Source: Fuerstiella sp. (lineage in GTDB: Bacteria; Planctomycetota; Planctomycetia; Planctomycetales; Planctomycetaceae). From it: a stretch of DNA of 64,000 bases. The notes beneath the pieces were generated by a model. The model made no database searches. It was given only the letters and a program-made list of their open reading frames with translations, and had not been told where the DNA came from. Of this stretch, positions 37,786-47,668 are shown in pieces (position 1 is the stretch's first letter; each line of letters begins with the position of its first letter). Location of the stretch: NCBI GenBank assembly GCA_022447225.1, contig JAKVAZ010000011.1:203956-267955 (forward strand). The letters run 5' to 3'. The position numbers and the translations under genes were made by a program.

Positions 37786-39498
37786 GTGAGCACTGGCTCT
37801 CATTATACCGTTCTGGCGCGACGATTTCGGCCTCAGGCCTTCAGTGATGTCGTGGGGCAGGAGCATGTTTCACGGGCACTGCAGAACGCAATTCGTTCAG
37901 AACGTGTGGCACATGCCTATTTATTCACCGGCGCCCGTGGCGTGGGAAAGACCTCTACTGCGCGCATTCTGGCCAAAGCACTCAACTGTCCCGACGTTCA
38001 GGACGGTGTGCCCTGTAACAAATGCGAAATCTGTGACGGAATCAGCGCCGGAGGTGATGTGGATGTGATGGAAATCGACGGCGCCTCTAACCGTCGTATT
38101 GAAGACATCCGCAGTATCCGGGCCAATGTTGGCGTGCGTTCGATGCGAACCCGTTTCAAGGTGTACATCATCGATGAAGTGCACATGCTCACGCGCGAGG
38201 CGTTCAATGCCCTGTTGAAAACGCTGGAGGAGCCACCTCCCAATGTCAAATTTGTGTTTTGCACAACAGAGCCGGAAAAGGTTCCCGATACAATTTTGTC
38301 ACGATGCCAGCGTTTCGACTTTGGTACTATTGAAGATGATTCGATCGGCCGGCGACTGAAAGAGATTGCCCGGTCTGAAGGATTTGAAGTTGAAGACGAT
38401 GCAATCGAGCTGATTGCCCGGCGCGCCCGCGGGTCGATGCGTGACAGCCAGTCACTCTTTGATCAACTGCTGGCGTTTAGTGAAGGAACAGTTCAGGTCG
38501 CTGATGTTCATCGTATGCTGGGGACAGCCGGCGATGAATTATTGATCCGACTGTTTGAGAGTATCACGCAACGGCGGCCTGGTGAAGTTCTCAATATTTT
38601 GGAACAGACGCTCACTGCCGGTGTGCAGCCAGGTGAAATGCTGGATCAGTGCGTTGGATACCTGCGTGACATGATGGTGATATTGAACGACGGAACCACT
38701 GTACCGCTGTGCAGTGTGCGTGATGACAGTCGTACGGTTCTCGCGGAACAGGCCGGACGAGCAACGTTGCCGAATGTGATGGCCGCGTTTCAGATTCTTG
38801 CGGAAGCAAGAAGTCGCATGCAGCGGAGTACCTTTTCAAGGGTGCTGCTGGAAATGGCTCTGGTCCAGATCTCACTGCTGGAAGATCTGAGTGCGATCAG
38901 GGATCTGCTCTCCGGAAAGCTGCCTGAACTGCCGGAAGTGAGCAGCGATTCTGTTCAAAAAAAAACGAATGATTTGTCGGGGCAGAGAGATCCCTCTCAA
39001 AGTTCCACCGAGAAATCGACTGTCACTGTCCCGTTTAATAGCCAGTCATCCGAAGAATTATTGTCACAACTGGTTTCTCTCGCGCCGTTTACGGTGTCTG
39101 CGGCGCTCAAAACCACAGAACGTCTAGCAGTTTCTGAGCCAAACGCGGTAGAATTAGTGCTGGATTCGTCCCTTGAGTTTCAAAAGAAGGTGCTGGAGAC
39201 ACCGGAACACCGATCAACGATTCAACAGCTGATTGAAAATTTGACCGGGGTTCATGCTGTTATTTCGATTCGGTCGGTTCTTCAGATGGATCTTCCCGCG
39301 GAAAAGGATCCTTCATCTGGAGCTGGACATTCAGCACCGAAGCCGTCGGCAGATTCGCGGGCGGATCAATCTCAGATCGTTGCAAATCGAAACGATGTTG
39401 ACCCGGGACTGGATGCATTTGTTCAGGAAGTTGTGGACGTATTTGGGGCCAGAGTTGATCGTGTCATGAATGCTCCCGTCAAACGGGAGGCGGAGTGA
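37786..39498 (+). CDS. dnaX: DNA polymerase III subunit gamma/tau
   Basis: Clamp-loader ATPase. From the chosen GTG the protein is 570 residues and starts 'MSTGSHYTVLARRFRPQAFSDVVGQ', close to the usual MxYxVLARKxRP. Walker A GARGVGKTS at 49-57, zinc Cys at about 68, 77, 80 and 83 ('CPDVQDGVPCNKCEIC'), Walker B 'VYIIDEVHML', sensor 'LSRC'. Residues 370-570 are the variable, Gln/Ser-rich tau region that binds polymerase and helicase. A GTG at 37744 in the same frame is an alternative start with no better ribosome site. It heads the dnaX-ybaB-recR unit, a conserved DNA maintenance cluster. Confidence 0.95.
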   Translation: MSTGSHYTVLARRFRPQAFSDVVGQEHVSRALQNAIRSERVAHAYLFTGARGVGKTSTARILAKALNCPDVQDGVPCNKCEICDGISAGGDVDVMEIDGASNRRIEDIRSIRANVGVRSMRTRFKVYIIDEVHMLTREAFNALLKTLEEPPPNVKFVFCTTEPEKVPDTILSRCQRFDFGTIEDDSIGRRLKEIARSEGFEVEDDAIELIARRARGSMRDSQSLFDQLLAFSEGTVQVADVHRMLGTAGDELLIRLFESITQRRPGEVLNILEQTLTAGVQPGEMLDQCVGYLRDMMVILNDGTTVPLCSVRDDSRTVLAEQAGRATLPNVMAAFQILAEARSRMQRSTFSRVLLEMALVQISLLEDLSAIRDLLSGKLPELPEVSSDSVQKKTNDLSGQRDPSQSSTEKSTVTVPFNSQSSEELLSQLVSLAPFTVSAALKTTERLAVSEPNAVELVLDSSLEFQKKVLETPEHRSTIQQLIENLTGVHAVISIRSVLQMDLPAEKDPSSGAGHSAPKPSADSRADQSQIVANRNDVDPGLDAFVQEVVDVFGARVDRVMNAPVKREAE

Positions 39499-39548
39499 AT
39501 TTGAGATCTCTGAGGAACCATCAGACTCGTAGTGAGTGAGGAAGTGTC

Positions 39549-39902
39549 GTGATTAAGGGACTTGGAAACATCGCGTCGATGATGAAGCAGGCTTCAGAGA
39601 TGCAGGGCCGTCTGGACCAGGCTAAAGAGAAAGTGGCCGGAATCCGGGTGGTGGGAATCGCCGGAGGCGAAATGGTAAAAGTCGAAGCGACAGGTGACAT
39701 GAAAATTGTATCAGTCGTGATCGAGCCATCCCTGATGGAAACAGGTGACCACGAAATGGTTGAAGAGCTGGTGACGGCAGCCACTAACCAGGCGCTGCAA
39801 AAGGCAAAAGAAGCTGCGGCATCAGCGATGTCGGATGTTGCCGCAGGAATGGATATGCCGGGTTTGAATGAGGCGTTGTCGAAACTTGGGATTGGTGGGT
39901 GA
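39549..39902 (+). CDS. Nucleoid-associated protein YbaB/EbfC
   Basis: Small homodimeric DNA-binding protein of 117 residues with the family core 'GLGNIASMMKQASEMQGRLDQAKEKVAGIRVVGIAGGEMVKVEATGDMKIVSVVIEP'. GTG start with GAGGAAG a few bases upstream. It sits 50 bases after dnaX and 55 before recR, the usual arrangement. Binds and bends DNA without sequence strictness; role in repair inferred from position. The C-terminal 25 residues are Met/Gly-rich. Confidence 0.95.
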   Translation: MIKGLGNIASMMKQASEMQGRLDQAKEKVAGIRVVGIAGGEMVKVEATGDMKIVSVVIEPSLMETGDHEMVEELVTAATNQALQKAKEAAASAMSDVAAGMDMPGLNEALSKLGIGG

Positions 39903-39957
39903 TGCCGGACCCGTCGGCGAATGATGAAGCATCTGAAAATCAACGGAACAAAAGCGG

Positions 39958-40584
39958 ATGGCAGACAGAAATCAAGCCACGTCAGATCACCCTTACGGTC
40001 CAAGTGTCGCTCGGCTGATTGATGAGTTCGCACGCCTTCCCGGTATCGGTCGTAAATCGGCCGAACGTCTGTCCAATTATATCCTGTCCTGTTCGGGTGC
40101 TGAAGCGAATCGACTTGTGGAAGCCGTTCGTGACGTGAAAACCAACGTCAAACGCTGCACGGTTTGTTTCAACCTGACTGAGAACGATGTCTGTCGTCTG
40201 TGTCGTGACCCTCGTCGAGACCGTTGTGTGGTGTGTGTTGTCGAACAGCCGAAGGACGTAGTTGCTCTGGAATCAAGTGGTGCATTTCAGGGGGTTTACC
40301 ATGTCCTTGGCGGTCGGATCGCTCCGCTGGAAGGGATCGGTCCCGAAGATCTTACAATCAGTCAACTGGTGCAGCGCATTCGAAACGACGGCATCAGTGA
40401 ACTGGTGATGGCTACGAATCCAACGGTCGACGGTGACGGAACCGCATTATTCATAACGAACCTGCTGCAGAACGATGATGTGACGATTACAAGGCTTGCC
40501 CGTGGGATCGCATCGGGCAGTGTCCTTGAATTTGCCAATTGCGAGATGCTGGCGGATGCGCTCAGAGGACGCCGAACATTCTAA
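39958..40584 (+). CDS. recR: Recombination mediator RecR
   Basis: A 208-residue RecFOR partner. N-terminal helix-hairpin-helix '[17 protein letters not shown]' (about 23-39), four-Cys zinc finger '[16 protein letters not shown]' (about 66-81), Toprim domain '[44 protein letters not shown]', and C-terminal '[17 protein letters not shown]' then '[15 protein letters not shown]'. It loads RecA at single-strand gaps with RecO. Last gene of the dnaX-ybaB-recR unit. Confidence 0.96.
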   Translation: MADRNQATSDHPYGPSVARLIDEFARLPGIGRKSAERLSNYILSCSGAEANRLVEAVRDVKTNVKRCTVCFNLTENDVCRLCRDPRRDRCVVCVVEQPKDVVALESSGAFQGVYHVLGGRIAPLEGIGPEDLTISQLVQRIRNDGISELVMATNPTVDGDGTALFITNLLQNDDVTITRLARGIASGSVLEFANCEMLADALRGRRTF

Positions 40585-40621
40585 AATAACAAAGTTAAGA
40601 GAACGGCAGACCAGATCCAGT

Positions 40622-40640
40622 CCCATGAATGACATGGGGG
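40622..40640. terminator. Weak hairpin after recR
   Basis: CCCATG and CATGGG pair around AATGA just downstream of recR. No T-run follows, so it is at best a weak or factor-assisted end. Confidence 0.25.
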
Positions 40641-40840
40641 AACACGGATCATAAAACAATTTGGCATGCGATTAGAAATTTCAAAATTTTTTCATTCGGT
40701 ATGTAGTGTGTGAACCGGATCAGTCACTGACTAACTTTGGTTTTCGCATTTCAGAGTGGTATCAAGGTCTACCACACCCGACTTCTGACGTTCGTCATCA
40801 TACTGATCAGTCATTCAACTGTTTGTAGCGCTTAACAACA

Positions 40841-42355
40841 ATGCACCTGAATATTTCTCAGCAGATGAAAATGAGTCAGCAGATGAAGCTGGCTCCCAGA
40901 ATGATCCAGTCAATGGAGATTCTGCAGCTGAATATGATGGGACTGAATGAACGCATTGAACAGGAGCTGGTGGAAAACGTTACTCTGGACGTCGTTGATC
41001 GCGATCGCGATGCTCCGACGGATGAAGCTGATGTTGTCATCAAGTCGGAAGATCCGGCAGAACGTCGCGAACTGGCGAAGGACGTGGAAGAACGTGAGCT
41101 GGTTGCCGGCAAGGACAATAACAACGAATCGGACTTCGAACGGCTGCTGGAGATTTCATCAGACTGGCCGGAAGACAATGTTGGTTTTGGCGGTTCCAGA
41201 CCGTCATCCAACCAAATCAGTGACAGCATGGATCGTCAGCACGATGCCATGGCAAACATGACGGCCAGACCACAGTCGCTGCACGAATATCTGATGGAGC
41301 AGTTTTCATTCGCGACAGCAAGCGAGCCCGAACGTCAGTTTGGAGAATTTCTGATCCAGCACCTCGACCGTAATGGTCGTTTGCAGAGCCTGCTGGCAGA
41401 GATTGTGCAGCAGTTCAACCGGACGTGGGGCCATGAGTTGACTCAGGAACAGGCTGAGTCTGTTCTGGCAACGATTCAGCAGCTTGATCCTCCGGGTGTC
41501 GGTGCTCGTGATTACAAAGAAATGCTGTTGCTTCAGCTGCGGGACCACATGCCTTTTTCTGATGTGATGCGAGTACTGATTGGCGATCATCTGGAAGACA
41601 TTGCCAACAATCGACTTCCACTGATTCAAAAGGCGACCGATTTTAGTCTGGACATGATTAAGGTCGGGATAGAGCAGATTCAGACGCTGAATCCGTATCC
41701 CGGGCGAGGTTTCGAGCAACGTCCCGTTCAGCGTGTCACACCGGATCTGTCCCTGGAAAAGGACGAAACGGGCCGGTACGTTGTCAAACTGCTGGATGAG
41801 TATATACCTGAGCTGCGAATCAGCCCTCGTTATCAGAAGATGATGCAGGCAAACCCGACTGCGGAAACGAAGGAGTGGATCAAGAAGAAAGTTGAATCGG
41901 CTCGATGGCTGATTGAAGCCATTGAACAGCGTTACAGTACTCTGAAAAAAGTGGCCCAGGAAATTATCGATCATCAGATCGAGTTTCTTGACAACGGACC
42001 GGAGCACATTGCACCGCTCAAGATGCAGCAAATTGCTGATCGAGTGGGTGTACATGTCACAACTGTTTCGAGAGCCGTTGACGAAAAATGGATCCAGACG
42101 CCGCGCGGTCTGTTTCCATTGAAGCGATTCTTCAAGCATGGAACTCAGACGTCCAGCGGAGAGGATATTGCCTGGGAAACGATAGGAATCCGTCTCCAGG
42201 AACTGATTGACAGCGAGGATAAGAAAAAGCCACTCAGCGATGATGCGCTGGTTGAGGCACTAGCCGGGAAGGGTTTGAAGCTGGCACGTCGTACCATTAC
42301 TAAATATCGGAAAAAAATGGGTATTCCCAGTTCTCGTCAGCGTCGTGAGTACTAG
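40841..42355 (+). CDS. rpoN: RNA polymerase sigma-54 factor RpoN
   Basis: A 504-residue sigma-54. N-terminal activator-interacting region 'MKLAPRMIQSMEILQLNMMGLNERIEQEL' (residues about 14-42), an acidic linker at 45-110, the core-binding region from about 145 ('SLHEYLMEQFSF', 'GRLQSLLAEIVQQF'), a helix-turn-helix around 'MQQIADRVGVHVTTVSRAVDEKWIQTPRG', and the RpoN box 'LARRTITKYRKKMGIPSS' at the C-terminus, which reads the -24 element. It directs transcription from -24/-12 promoters with AAA+ activators. No Shine-Dalgarno is evident before the ATG, and the 256-base upstream region is A/T-rich near 40675-40690. No yhbH or rapZ neighbours. Confidence 0.97.
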   Translation: MHLNISQQMKMSQQMKLAPRMIQSMEILQLNMMGLNERIEQELVENVTLDVVDRDRDAPTDEADVVIKSEDPAERRELAKDVEERELVAGKDNNNESDFERLLEISSDWPEDNVGFGGSRPSSNQISDSMDRQHDAMANMTARPQSLHEYLMEQFSFATASEPERQFGEFLIQHLDRNGRLQSLLAEIVQQFNRTWGHELTQEQAESVLATIQQLDPPGVGARDYKEMLLLQLRDHMPFSDVMRVLIGDHLEDIANNRLPLIQKATDFSLDMIKVGIEQIQTLNPYPGRGFEQRPVQRVTPDLSLEKDETGRYVVKLLDEYIPELRISPRYQKMMQANPTAETKEWIKKKVESARWLIEAIEQRYSTLKKVAQEIIDHQIEFLDNGPEHIAPLKMQQIADRVGVHVTTVSRAVDEKWIQTPRGLFPLKRFFKHGTQTSSGEDIAWETIGIRLQELIDSEDKKKPLSDDALVEALAGKGLKLARRTITKYRKKMGIPSSRQRREY

Positions 42356-42530
42356 AAACCGCTGACAGCCACCCGATGGATTCCGGCACTCCCTGTTCGT
42401 GTTTTCAGTGTCCCTTTAGTGTCGTCAGGAACCTGAGTCGGTGTTAACGGGTGGCTCGTCAAACGTCAGATTTGCGGAACCCCGTTTGCCGGACGGTCTT
42501 GAGTCCGTATCAAAAGTCCCAGGAGATTCG

Positions 42531-43604
42531 ATGCTTCATGCAGTGATCATGGCCGGCGGCAGCGGAACCCGCTTCTGGCCTCAAAGTCGCGTCAAAATGC
42601 CCAAGCAGCTGCTGACGTTGTCCGGTAACCGAACGTTGATTCAGCAGACTTATGATCGTTGCGACGGAATGATCGCCGCTGATCAGTCCTGGGTCGTCAC
42701 CAATCTGTTACAGGTGGAACAGACTCGAACCCAGCTGCCGGATGTTCCTGGCTGCAACGTTCTGGTGGAGCCGGCAGCACGCAATACGGCTCCTTGTGTC
42801 GGCCTGGCAGCAATCCATGTGCTGCAGCAGGATCCTTCCGGCATCATGTTTGTAATGCCGGCGGACCATGTCATTTCAACGCATGAAGACTTTCAGGTGG
42901 CAGCCCAGGCGGCAGTCAGCCTGGTTGACCAAGATGCGCAGCGTCTGGTGCTGTTTGGTGTACCACCGTCGTTTCCGTCGACCGGCTACGGTTACATTGA
43001 ACGTGGTGAAAGACTCGGTGCCTCTGAACACGTGTTCGAGGTCAGATCGTTTCGGGAAAAGCCGCCAGCCGAGACGGCGCAGCAATATCTCGATGCCGGT
43101 CATTTCTACTGGAATTGTGGAATTTTCTGCTGGAAAGCAAAGACCATTCTGGACCAGCTTCAGCAGCACGAGCCGGACACGTATTCACGGCTTATGCGTC
43201 TCGCCGCAGTTATTGGAACAGACGATTACAACGCCGCTCTCGATGTTGAATTTCCACAGATGAACAGCATCGCTGTCGATCGAGCCGTACTGGAACGTGC
43301 TGATCAGGTATGCGTGATCGAAGCTCCTTTCAGCTGGGACGATGTTGGAAGCTGGCTGGCCGTACCTCGTCTTCTGGGTACAGACGAGGATGGGACTGCA
43401 GCCGATGGGCTCGTGCGTTCGATCGATTCAAAGAATTGCATCATTCGGACCACAGACGATCATCTGGTTGCCACACTTGGAATGGAAGACTGCATCATTG
43501 TGCACACCAGGGATGCAACCCTTGTTGCGCGTCGTGACGACTCGGAACGCATCAAAGAACTGCTTGAGATTTTGAAAGATCGAGGCGATACACAGTTTCT
43601 GTGA
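42531..43604 (+). CDS. manC: Mannose-1-phosphate guanylyltransferase
   Basis: GDP-mannose-forming nucleotidyltransferase of 357 residues, type without the C-terminal isomerase domain. Starts with the nucleotide-binding signature 'AVIMAGGSGTRFWPQSR' (about 4-20), then 'VEPAARNTAPCVGLAAIHVL', 'MPADHVI', 'FREKPPAETAQQYLDAGHFYWNCGIF' and 'FSWDDVGSW', all standard. Uses GTP and mannose-1-P to make GDP-mannose for polysaccharide or glycoprotein synthesis in the cytoplasm. AGGAG lies before the chosen ATG; the longer frame begins with non-family residues. The gene name is inferred from the family. Confidence 0.9.
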   Translation: MLHAVIMAGGSGTRFWPQSRVKMPKQLLTLSGNRTLIQQTYDRCDGMIAADQSWVVTNLLQVEQTRTQLPDVPGCNVLVEPAARNTAPCVGLAAIHVLQQDPSGIMFVMPADHVISTHEDFQVAAQAAVSLVDQDAQRLVLFGVPPSFPSTGYGYIERGERLGASEHVFEVRSFREKPPAETAQQYLDAGHFYWNCGIFCWKAKTILDQLQQHEPDTYSRLMRLAAVIGTDDYNAALDVEFPQMNSIAVDRAVLERADQVCVIEAPFSWDDVGSWLAVPRLLGTDEDGTAADGLVRSIDSKNCIIRTTDDHLVATLGMEDCIIVHTRDATLVARRDDSERIKELLEILKDRGDTQFL

Positions 43605-43779
43605 ATCGGGGCGACAGCCGATCCCGGCAGATAAGGGGCTGTACGTGAACGGCGGGTTGCTCTGTCTGTCCCGCGTTTGGTTGTCGGACGTCCTTGAGCC
43701 TGTCATGATCTCTTGCTCACTGAACGGCAGAGACTGGCTCTGCGGCTGAGTCCATCAACAGACGGCGGCACAGAACACG

Positions 43780-45243
43780 ATGGCAGAAACCTCTCAGAGT
43801 TCCGAACACGATAACAATGCATATTCAGCCTCGTCTTCGCCATCCATGGCTCCTTCGACGGCCGTGACCCTCATTTCTGTAATGATGTTTCTGCAGTTTT
43901 TTGTCTGGGGGGCCTGGTTTGCGACCCTGGCGGCAGCGTTGGATACTGCCGGGTTGGGAGACATCATCGGGGATGCCTACGCGTCTGCGCCAATCGCTGC
44001 AATACTCTCTCCTTTGTTTCTCGGCCTGATTGCGGACCGTGTGTTCCCTTCGGAAAAAGTGATGGGTGTCCTGATGCTGGTCGGAGGAGCAATCCTGTTG
44101 ATGATCCCCGGTCTGGCAGCCGGGGGAACTGCAAACGGTGGAACCATTGTCTGGATGATCCTGGGACATCTGCTGTGCTACATGCCCACGCTCGGACTTG
44201 GTAATACGATCGCTTTTACCCACATCCAAAAGCAGTCAGATTTTCCAAAGATTCGGGTGTGGGGAACCATCGGCTGGATTGCGGCCGGGCTGCTGGTTGG
44301 AATTCTTGGCTGGTCCAACAGTTTCAATATTTTCTGGCTTGCAGCCGGGAGTTCGTTTTTGCTGGGAATGTTTTGCTTCATGTTGCCGAACACGCCTCCT
44401 CCGCTGAAGGGGAAGCCGATGGACTTGCGGTCACTTTTCATGGTGGATGCGTTGAAGCTTTTGGGCGATTTTAACTTCCTTGTCTTCGCGATTTGCTCCA
44501 CTCTGATCTGTGTTCCCCTGGCTTACTACTACGGTATGACATCCACATTTTTGAATCAGGCGGGATTCGCGGAATCCGCAGCGACGATGACGATCGGCCA
44601 GATGTCGGAAATATTTTTCATGCTGCTCATCCCGTTCTGTTTCCGGAAGCTGGGACTGAAACTCATGATCTCGGTTGGAATGATCTGTTGGGTCGTGCGC
44701 TATGCCCTGTTTGCGTTGGGTGCTCCTGATCAGGTGACATGGATGCTGCTGCTTGCAGTGGCACTTCACGGAGTTTGTTACGACTTCTTTTTTGTTACCG
44801 GATTTATGTACACCGACCAAAAGGCGCCCGTCGCCATCCGTGGTCAGGCGCAGGGGCTGCTGGTGTTTCTCACTCAGGGCATTGGCATGTTTTTTGGATA
44901 CAAGATCATGGCCGCGGCCGCGTGGCAGGGAGTCGATTTTGGATGGACTATCGGAAAATACGGAGAACAGGTTACCAAAGGAAAAGAATATACGGATGCG
45001 CTCACGGCTGCTCGCGGGGAACAAGACACCGTCGGATTCCTGGAATCGTTTTCTCAATTGTTTTCGCGCAGTCTTCCCGCAGGTCTTGATTCTGAACTGC
45101 TTCACGCAACCATGATCCAATGGAGGAACTTCTGGATGTTTCCCTCGATTCTGGCCGCAATGATCCTCGCGATCTTTGTGTTGTTATTTTGGGACAAAGT
45201 TCATCCGGAGAATGAGGCGGAGCCCGCACCAACCGAAATCTGA
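43780..45243 (+). CDS. MFS nucleoside permease (NHS family)
   Basis: A 487-residue inner-membrane protein with about twelve hydrophobic helices. 'VMMFLQFFVWGAWFATLAAAL' at the start and 'ASAPIAAILSPLFLGLIADRVFPSEKVMGVLMLVGG' mark the nucleoside:H+ symporter family (NupG/XapB type). 'GLGNTIAFTHIQKQSDFPKIRVWGTIGWIAAGL' is the family's loop 4-5. Import of purine or other nucleosides is inferred. It differs from E. coli NupG by a longer polar N-terminus ('SQSSEHDNNAYSASSSPSM') and a charged loop near residue 400. Monocistronic; the next gene is 576 bases away. Confidence 0.88.
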   Translation: MAETSQSSEHDNNAYSASSSPSMAPSTAVTLISVMMFLQFFVWGAWFATLAAALDTAGLGDIIGDAYASAPIAAILSPLFLGLIADRVFPSEKVMGVLMLVGGAILLMIPGLAAGGTANGGTIVWMILGHLLCYMPTLGLGNTIAFTHIQKQSDFPKIRVWGTIGWIAAGLLVGILGWSNSFNIFWLAAGSSFLLGMFCFMLPNTPPPLKGKPMDLRSLFMVDALKLLGDFNFLVFAICSTLICVPLAYYYGMTSTFLNQAGFAESAATMTIGQMSEIFFMLLIPFCFRKLGLKLMISVGMICWVVRYALFALGAPDQVTWMLLLAVALHGVCYDFFFVTGFMYTDQKAPVAIRGQAQGLLVFLTQGIGMFFGYKIMAAAAWQGVDFGWTIGKYGEQVTKGKEYTDALTAARGEQDTVGFLESFSQLFSRSLPAGLDSELLHATMIQWRNFWMFPSILAAMILAIFVLLFWDKVHPENEAEPAPTEI

Positions 45244-45819
45244 TCTCCATCCCCTGTCACCTCACTGCGCCTGCTGTGGAATTGATTCAGATGCAGTTTT
45301 CCGTCCTTCATTGATCGGTCGACGGTGCGCTGAGTTTCAGGAAGAAGTGATAACAATCACGGAGGGAGATCTTGTCATGCGGGATTTTGGGATGCGGTGC
45401 AAAAAAGATCCGGAAGGCCGCATTCCAACTATCCATCTGGCCAAAGCGAAATTTCACAGAGAGAATCACTCAACATGGTCGTTTAGCTCGAGCGGAGACC
45501 GGTGGTAAACCATGTTTCGCGGGTGATCGTCTGTGAGATGCTGCAGTCCGTCGGATTTTCTCGATCTGGACACACGGGAGGGACTTCGACGATATTGCGA
45601 GGAGTTCAGCAAATGCTACCCTGCGATGCTGAGCAGTTTACGAGTGTAGCAGCGGGTTCCGATTTAGGTGCGGCGGTGGCACATGGAATTACAGTTTCCG
45701 TGTGGCAGACAATTTCTCCGTACATTGTGATCTGGAATCTGCTGCGTTGACGACGAGTTCATTAATACTGTTTTGATGATGAAACAGGATCGTTTTTGCA
45801 TAACCATCGGGAATCTGTG
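45244..45819. other. Intergenic region before the REC-HATPase cluster
   Basis: Apart from the weak small-protein candidate, no gene is supported. TGGCA-type sequences at about 45677 and 45703 lack the spaced GC at -12, so they are not sigma-54 promoters. Confidence 0.4.
45377..45508 (+). CDS. Possible 43-residue protein of unknown function
   Basis: A short frame with a strong GGAGGGAG 9 bases before its ATG. The product is basic ('KKDPEGRIPTIHLAKAKFHRENHSTWSFSSS') with no membrane helix. No match is recognised and it could be chance. It lies in a 576-base spacer before the REC-HATPase cluster; the stop overlaps another open frame (45502-45750) that shows no family features. Confidence 0.25.
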   Translation: MRDFGMRCKKDPEGRIPTIHLAKAKFHRENHSTWSFSSSGDRW

Positions 45820-46701
45820 ATGCGGGACGAGATTGACGCGAGCAGAACAACGGTCCTGGTGGTGGACGACTCTCTGACATATCGGACCCTGGTCACCCGC
45901 CTTCTGGCGGTCGAACGACCGAATTGGATCGTATTGGAAACGTCTACCGCTGCTGAAGGGCTGGAAATACTTGCCAGTCAAAACGTAACTGTGGTTGTGG
46001 TCGAATTTTTTATGCCCGAAATGCCAGACGAGCCATTCATCACAGAGGTGGGGCGGCGTTTTCCGGGTGTCCCGGTCATTCTGATCACTGCTCCCGGTAG
46101 TGATAAAATCGCCGCGAAAAGTCTGGAACTGGGTGCCGTTAATTACGTTCCGAAACGACGGCTTGCAGATGATCTTGTTCCTGCTGTGGACGATGTTTTG
46201 AGAGGCGTGCGGGAGTCGACACTGACTCGTGAGGTAGTCTCCCATATTGTCAGAAGTCAGACCAATTTTCGGATCGAAAGTGACCTGGAGCAAATTGAAG
46301 CGCTGCTGCATCTGATTCGTGAACGTCTGGAAACTCTGAGGTCTCTAACGGACAATGAGGTTCAACAGGTTACCGATGCCGTTCGCGAAGCCCTGATGAA
46401 TGCACATATCCATGGCAGCCAAACCCGTTCCGGGACGTTTGAGTCTGATGGGTCGGTTGACAGCGCGGAGTCGGGGGCAGTGGCCCAGTTGATGATTAAA
46501 GTGGAGCTTTCAATTTCTAAAGAACGTTTGTGTGTTGTGGTTACAGATCAGGGGGCAGGGTTTGATACCAGTACCGTCGATGAATCGAAACTACGAAATG
46601 GATTTCGTATTATGCGTCGGAACATGGACCGTATCGAATTCAACAGCAGTGGCAATCGGATTGGTCTCACCAAAGAACTCATAACACCGGGAGCGGTGTG
46701 A
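45820..46701 (+). CDS. Response-regulator/HATPase fusion, paralogue 1 (phospho-Asp replaced by Glu)
   Basis: A 293-residue two-domain protein: REC domain (about 10-130, 'VLVVDDS', 'VPVILIT', 'NYVPKRR') and C-terminal RsbW/SpoIIAB-like HATPase (about 175-285). The phospho-acceptor position holds Glu62 ('VVVEFFMPEMP') in place of Asp, so it cannot be phosphorylated normally and may mimic the active form. The kinase N-box is intact (E190-A-L-M-N194) and the G1 box is D243-Q-G-A-G, but G2 is poor ('RNGFRIMR'). GGGA precedes the ATG. First of three tandem paralogues. Such proteins act as switch kinases on anti-sigma antagonists or as output modules; no partner is encoded nearby. Confidence 0.85.
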   Translation: MRDEIDASRTTVLVVDDSLTYRTLVTRLLAVERPNWIVLETSTAAEGLEILASQNVTVVVVEFFMPEMPDEPFITEVGRRFPGVPVILITAPGSDKIAAKSLELGAVNYVPKRRLADDLVPAVDDVLRGVRESTLTREVVSHIVRSQTNFRIESDLEQIEALLHLIRERLETLRSLTDNEVQQVTDAVREALMNAHIHGSQTRSGTFESDGSVDSAESGAVAQLMIKVELSISKERLCVVVTDQGAGFDTSTVDESKLRNGFRIMRRNMDRIEFNSSGNRIGLTKELITPGAV

Positions 46702-46765
46702 AGCACGAAATTCGGGTGCCGAGATCCGTTAGTCAGCACTCACCAGCCCCAGACGGAATGACGAA

Positions 46766-47668
46766 GTGGCCTCCATTCTTGTTGTTGATGATTCCGAAGC
46801 TGAGTCGGCCAGGCTTGATCGACTGCTGTCCGTGGACACCACTCGCAGAATTCAAACATCAGCCTGTGGCGAAGAGGTGTTTGGGATTGTTGCTGCCCAG
46901 AACATCGATCTGGTTGTAACAGGACTGCAAACTGTGGAACCGGACGATTTGGTGTTCCTGGAAAAATTTCAGGCGGAATTCCCACGTGTTCCGGTGATAC
47001 TGATCGCACAACAGGGCAGCGAAGAGCTCGTTGTTAAAGCGTTTCAGCAGGGCGTGTCCGGATATTTGAATCGGGAGTCGTCGGCTGGAAATTTGAACTC
47101 TCTGGCGGAACGACTGCTGGCAAGGCGAGCCACTGACATGGCTCGCTGGGATCTGTTACGTCGTCAGGAGCTTGATGAATACGAATTTAAACTGCAGAGT
47201 CGGCGTTTGCTCATGTCGGCCACAGCCGGTTTCCTGCGACAAAGGATTCAGGACTCTGATATATGTCCCGCACAGGAACTTCTGCGACTGGGAATCGCAC
47301 TGGAAGAGGCACTGCTGAATGCGTGTCTGCACGGTAACCTGGAGCTTGATTCCGCTCTACGTGAACAGGACGGAGATCTGTTTGAATCTCTGGCAGATGA
47401 ACGCTCTGAAGTTTCACCCTGGAAAGACCGGTATGTCTACGTTAATGCAGTGGTGACCCGTGAATGCGCACGAGTTACTGTTCGTGACGAAGGAAGTGGA
47501 TTTGATCCCGCAACGTTACCGGACCCGACCGACCCGGAGAATTTACTGAAACCCCACGGACGGGGAGTAATGCTGATGCGGCTGTTCATGGACGAAGTCA
47601 TCTGGAATGAAAGCGGTAATGAAGTCACCATGGTCAAGAAGGCAGCAGCGGCCTGTGATGAAAAGTAA
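46766..47668 (+). CDS. Response-regulator/HATPase fusion, paralogue 2 (phospho-Asp replaced by Gly)
   Basis: A 300-residue relative of the preceding gene with the same REC plus HATPase layout. The REC phospho-site is Gly53 ('LVVTGLQTVEP') and the conserved Lys region is replaced ('GYLNRES'), so the receiver is a pseudo-receiver. The HATPase has the full N-box E181-A-L-L-N185 with 'ACLHGN', G1 'RDEGSGFD' and a good G2 'GRGVMLMRLFMD'. GTG start with GGAATG upstream. It begins 65 bases after paralogue 1. Likely a constitutive or partner-regulated kinase. Confidence 0.85.
   Translation: MASILVVDDSEAESARLDRLLSVDTTRRIQTSACGEEVFGIVAAQNIDLVVTGLQTVEPDDLVFLEKFQAEFPRVPVILIAQQGSEELVVKAFQQGVSGYLNRESSAGNLNSLAERLLARRATDMARWDLLRRQELDEYEFKLQSRRLLMSATAGFLRQRIQDSDICPAQELLRLGIALEEALLNACLHGNLELDSALREQDGDLFESLADERSEVSPWKDRYVYVNAVVTRECARVTVRDEGSGFDPATLPDPTDPENLLKPHGRGVMLMRLFMDEVIWNESGNEVTMVKKAAAACDEK

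Noticed and set aside
40661..40676. TGGCATGCGATTAGAA upstream of rpoN as a sigma-54 promoter
   Set aside because: The -12 block is TAGAA without the GC, so it does not fit the consensus.
45676..45718. TGGCACATGGAATTACA and TGGCAGACAATTTCT as -24/-12 promoters
   Set aside because: Good -24 halves but no GC at the right spacing.
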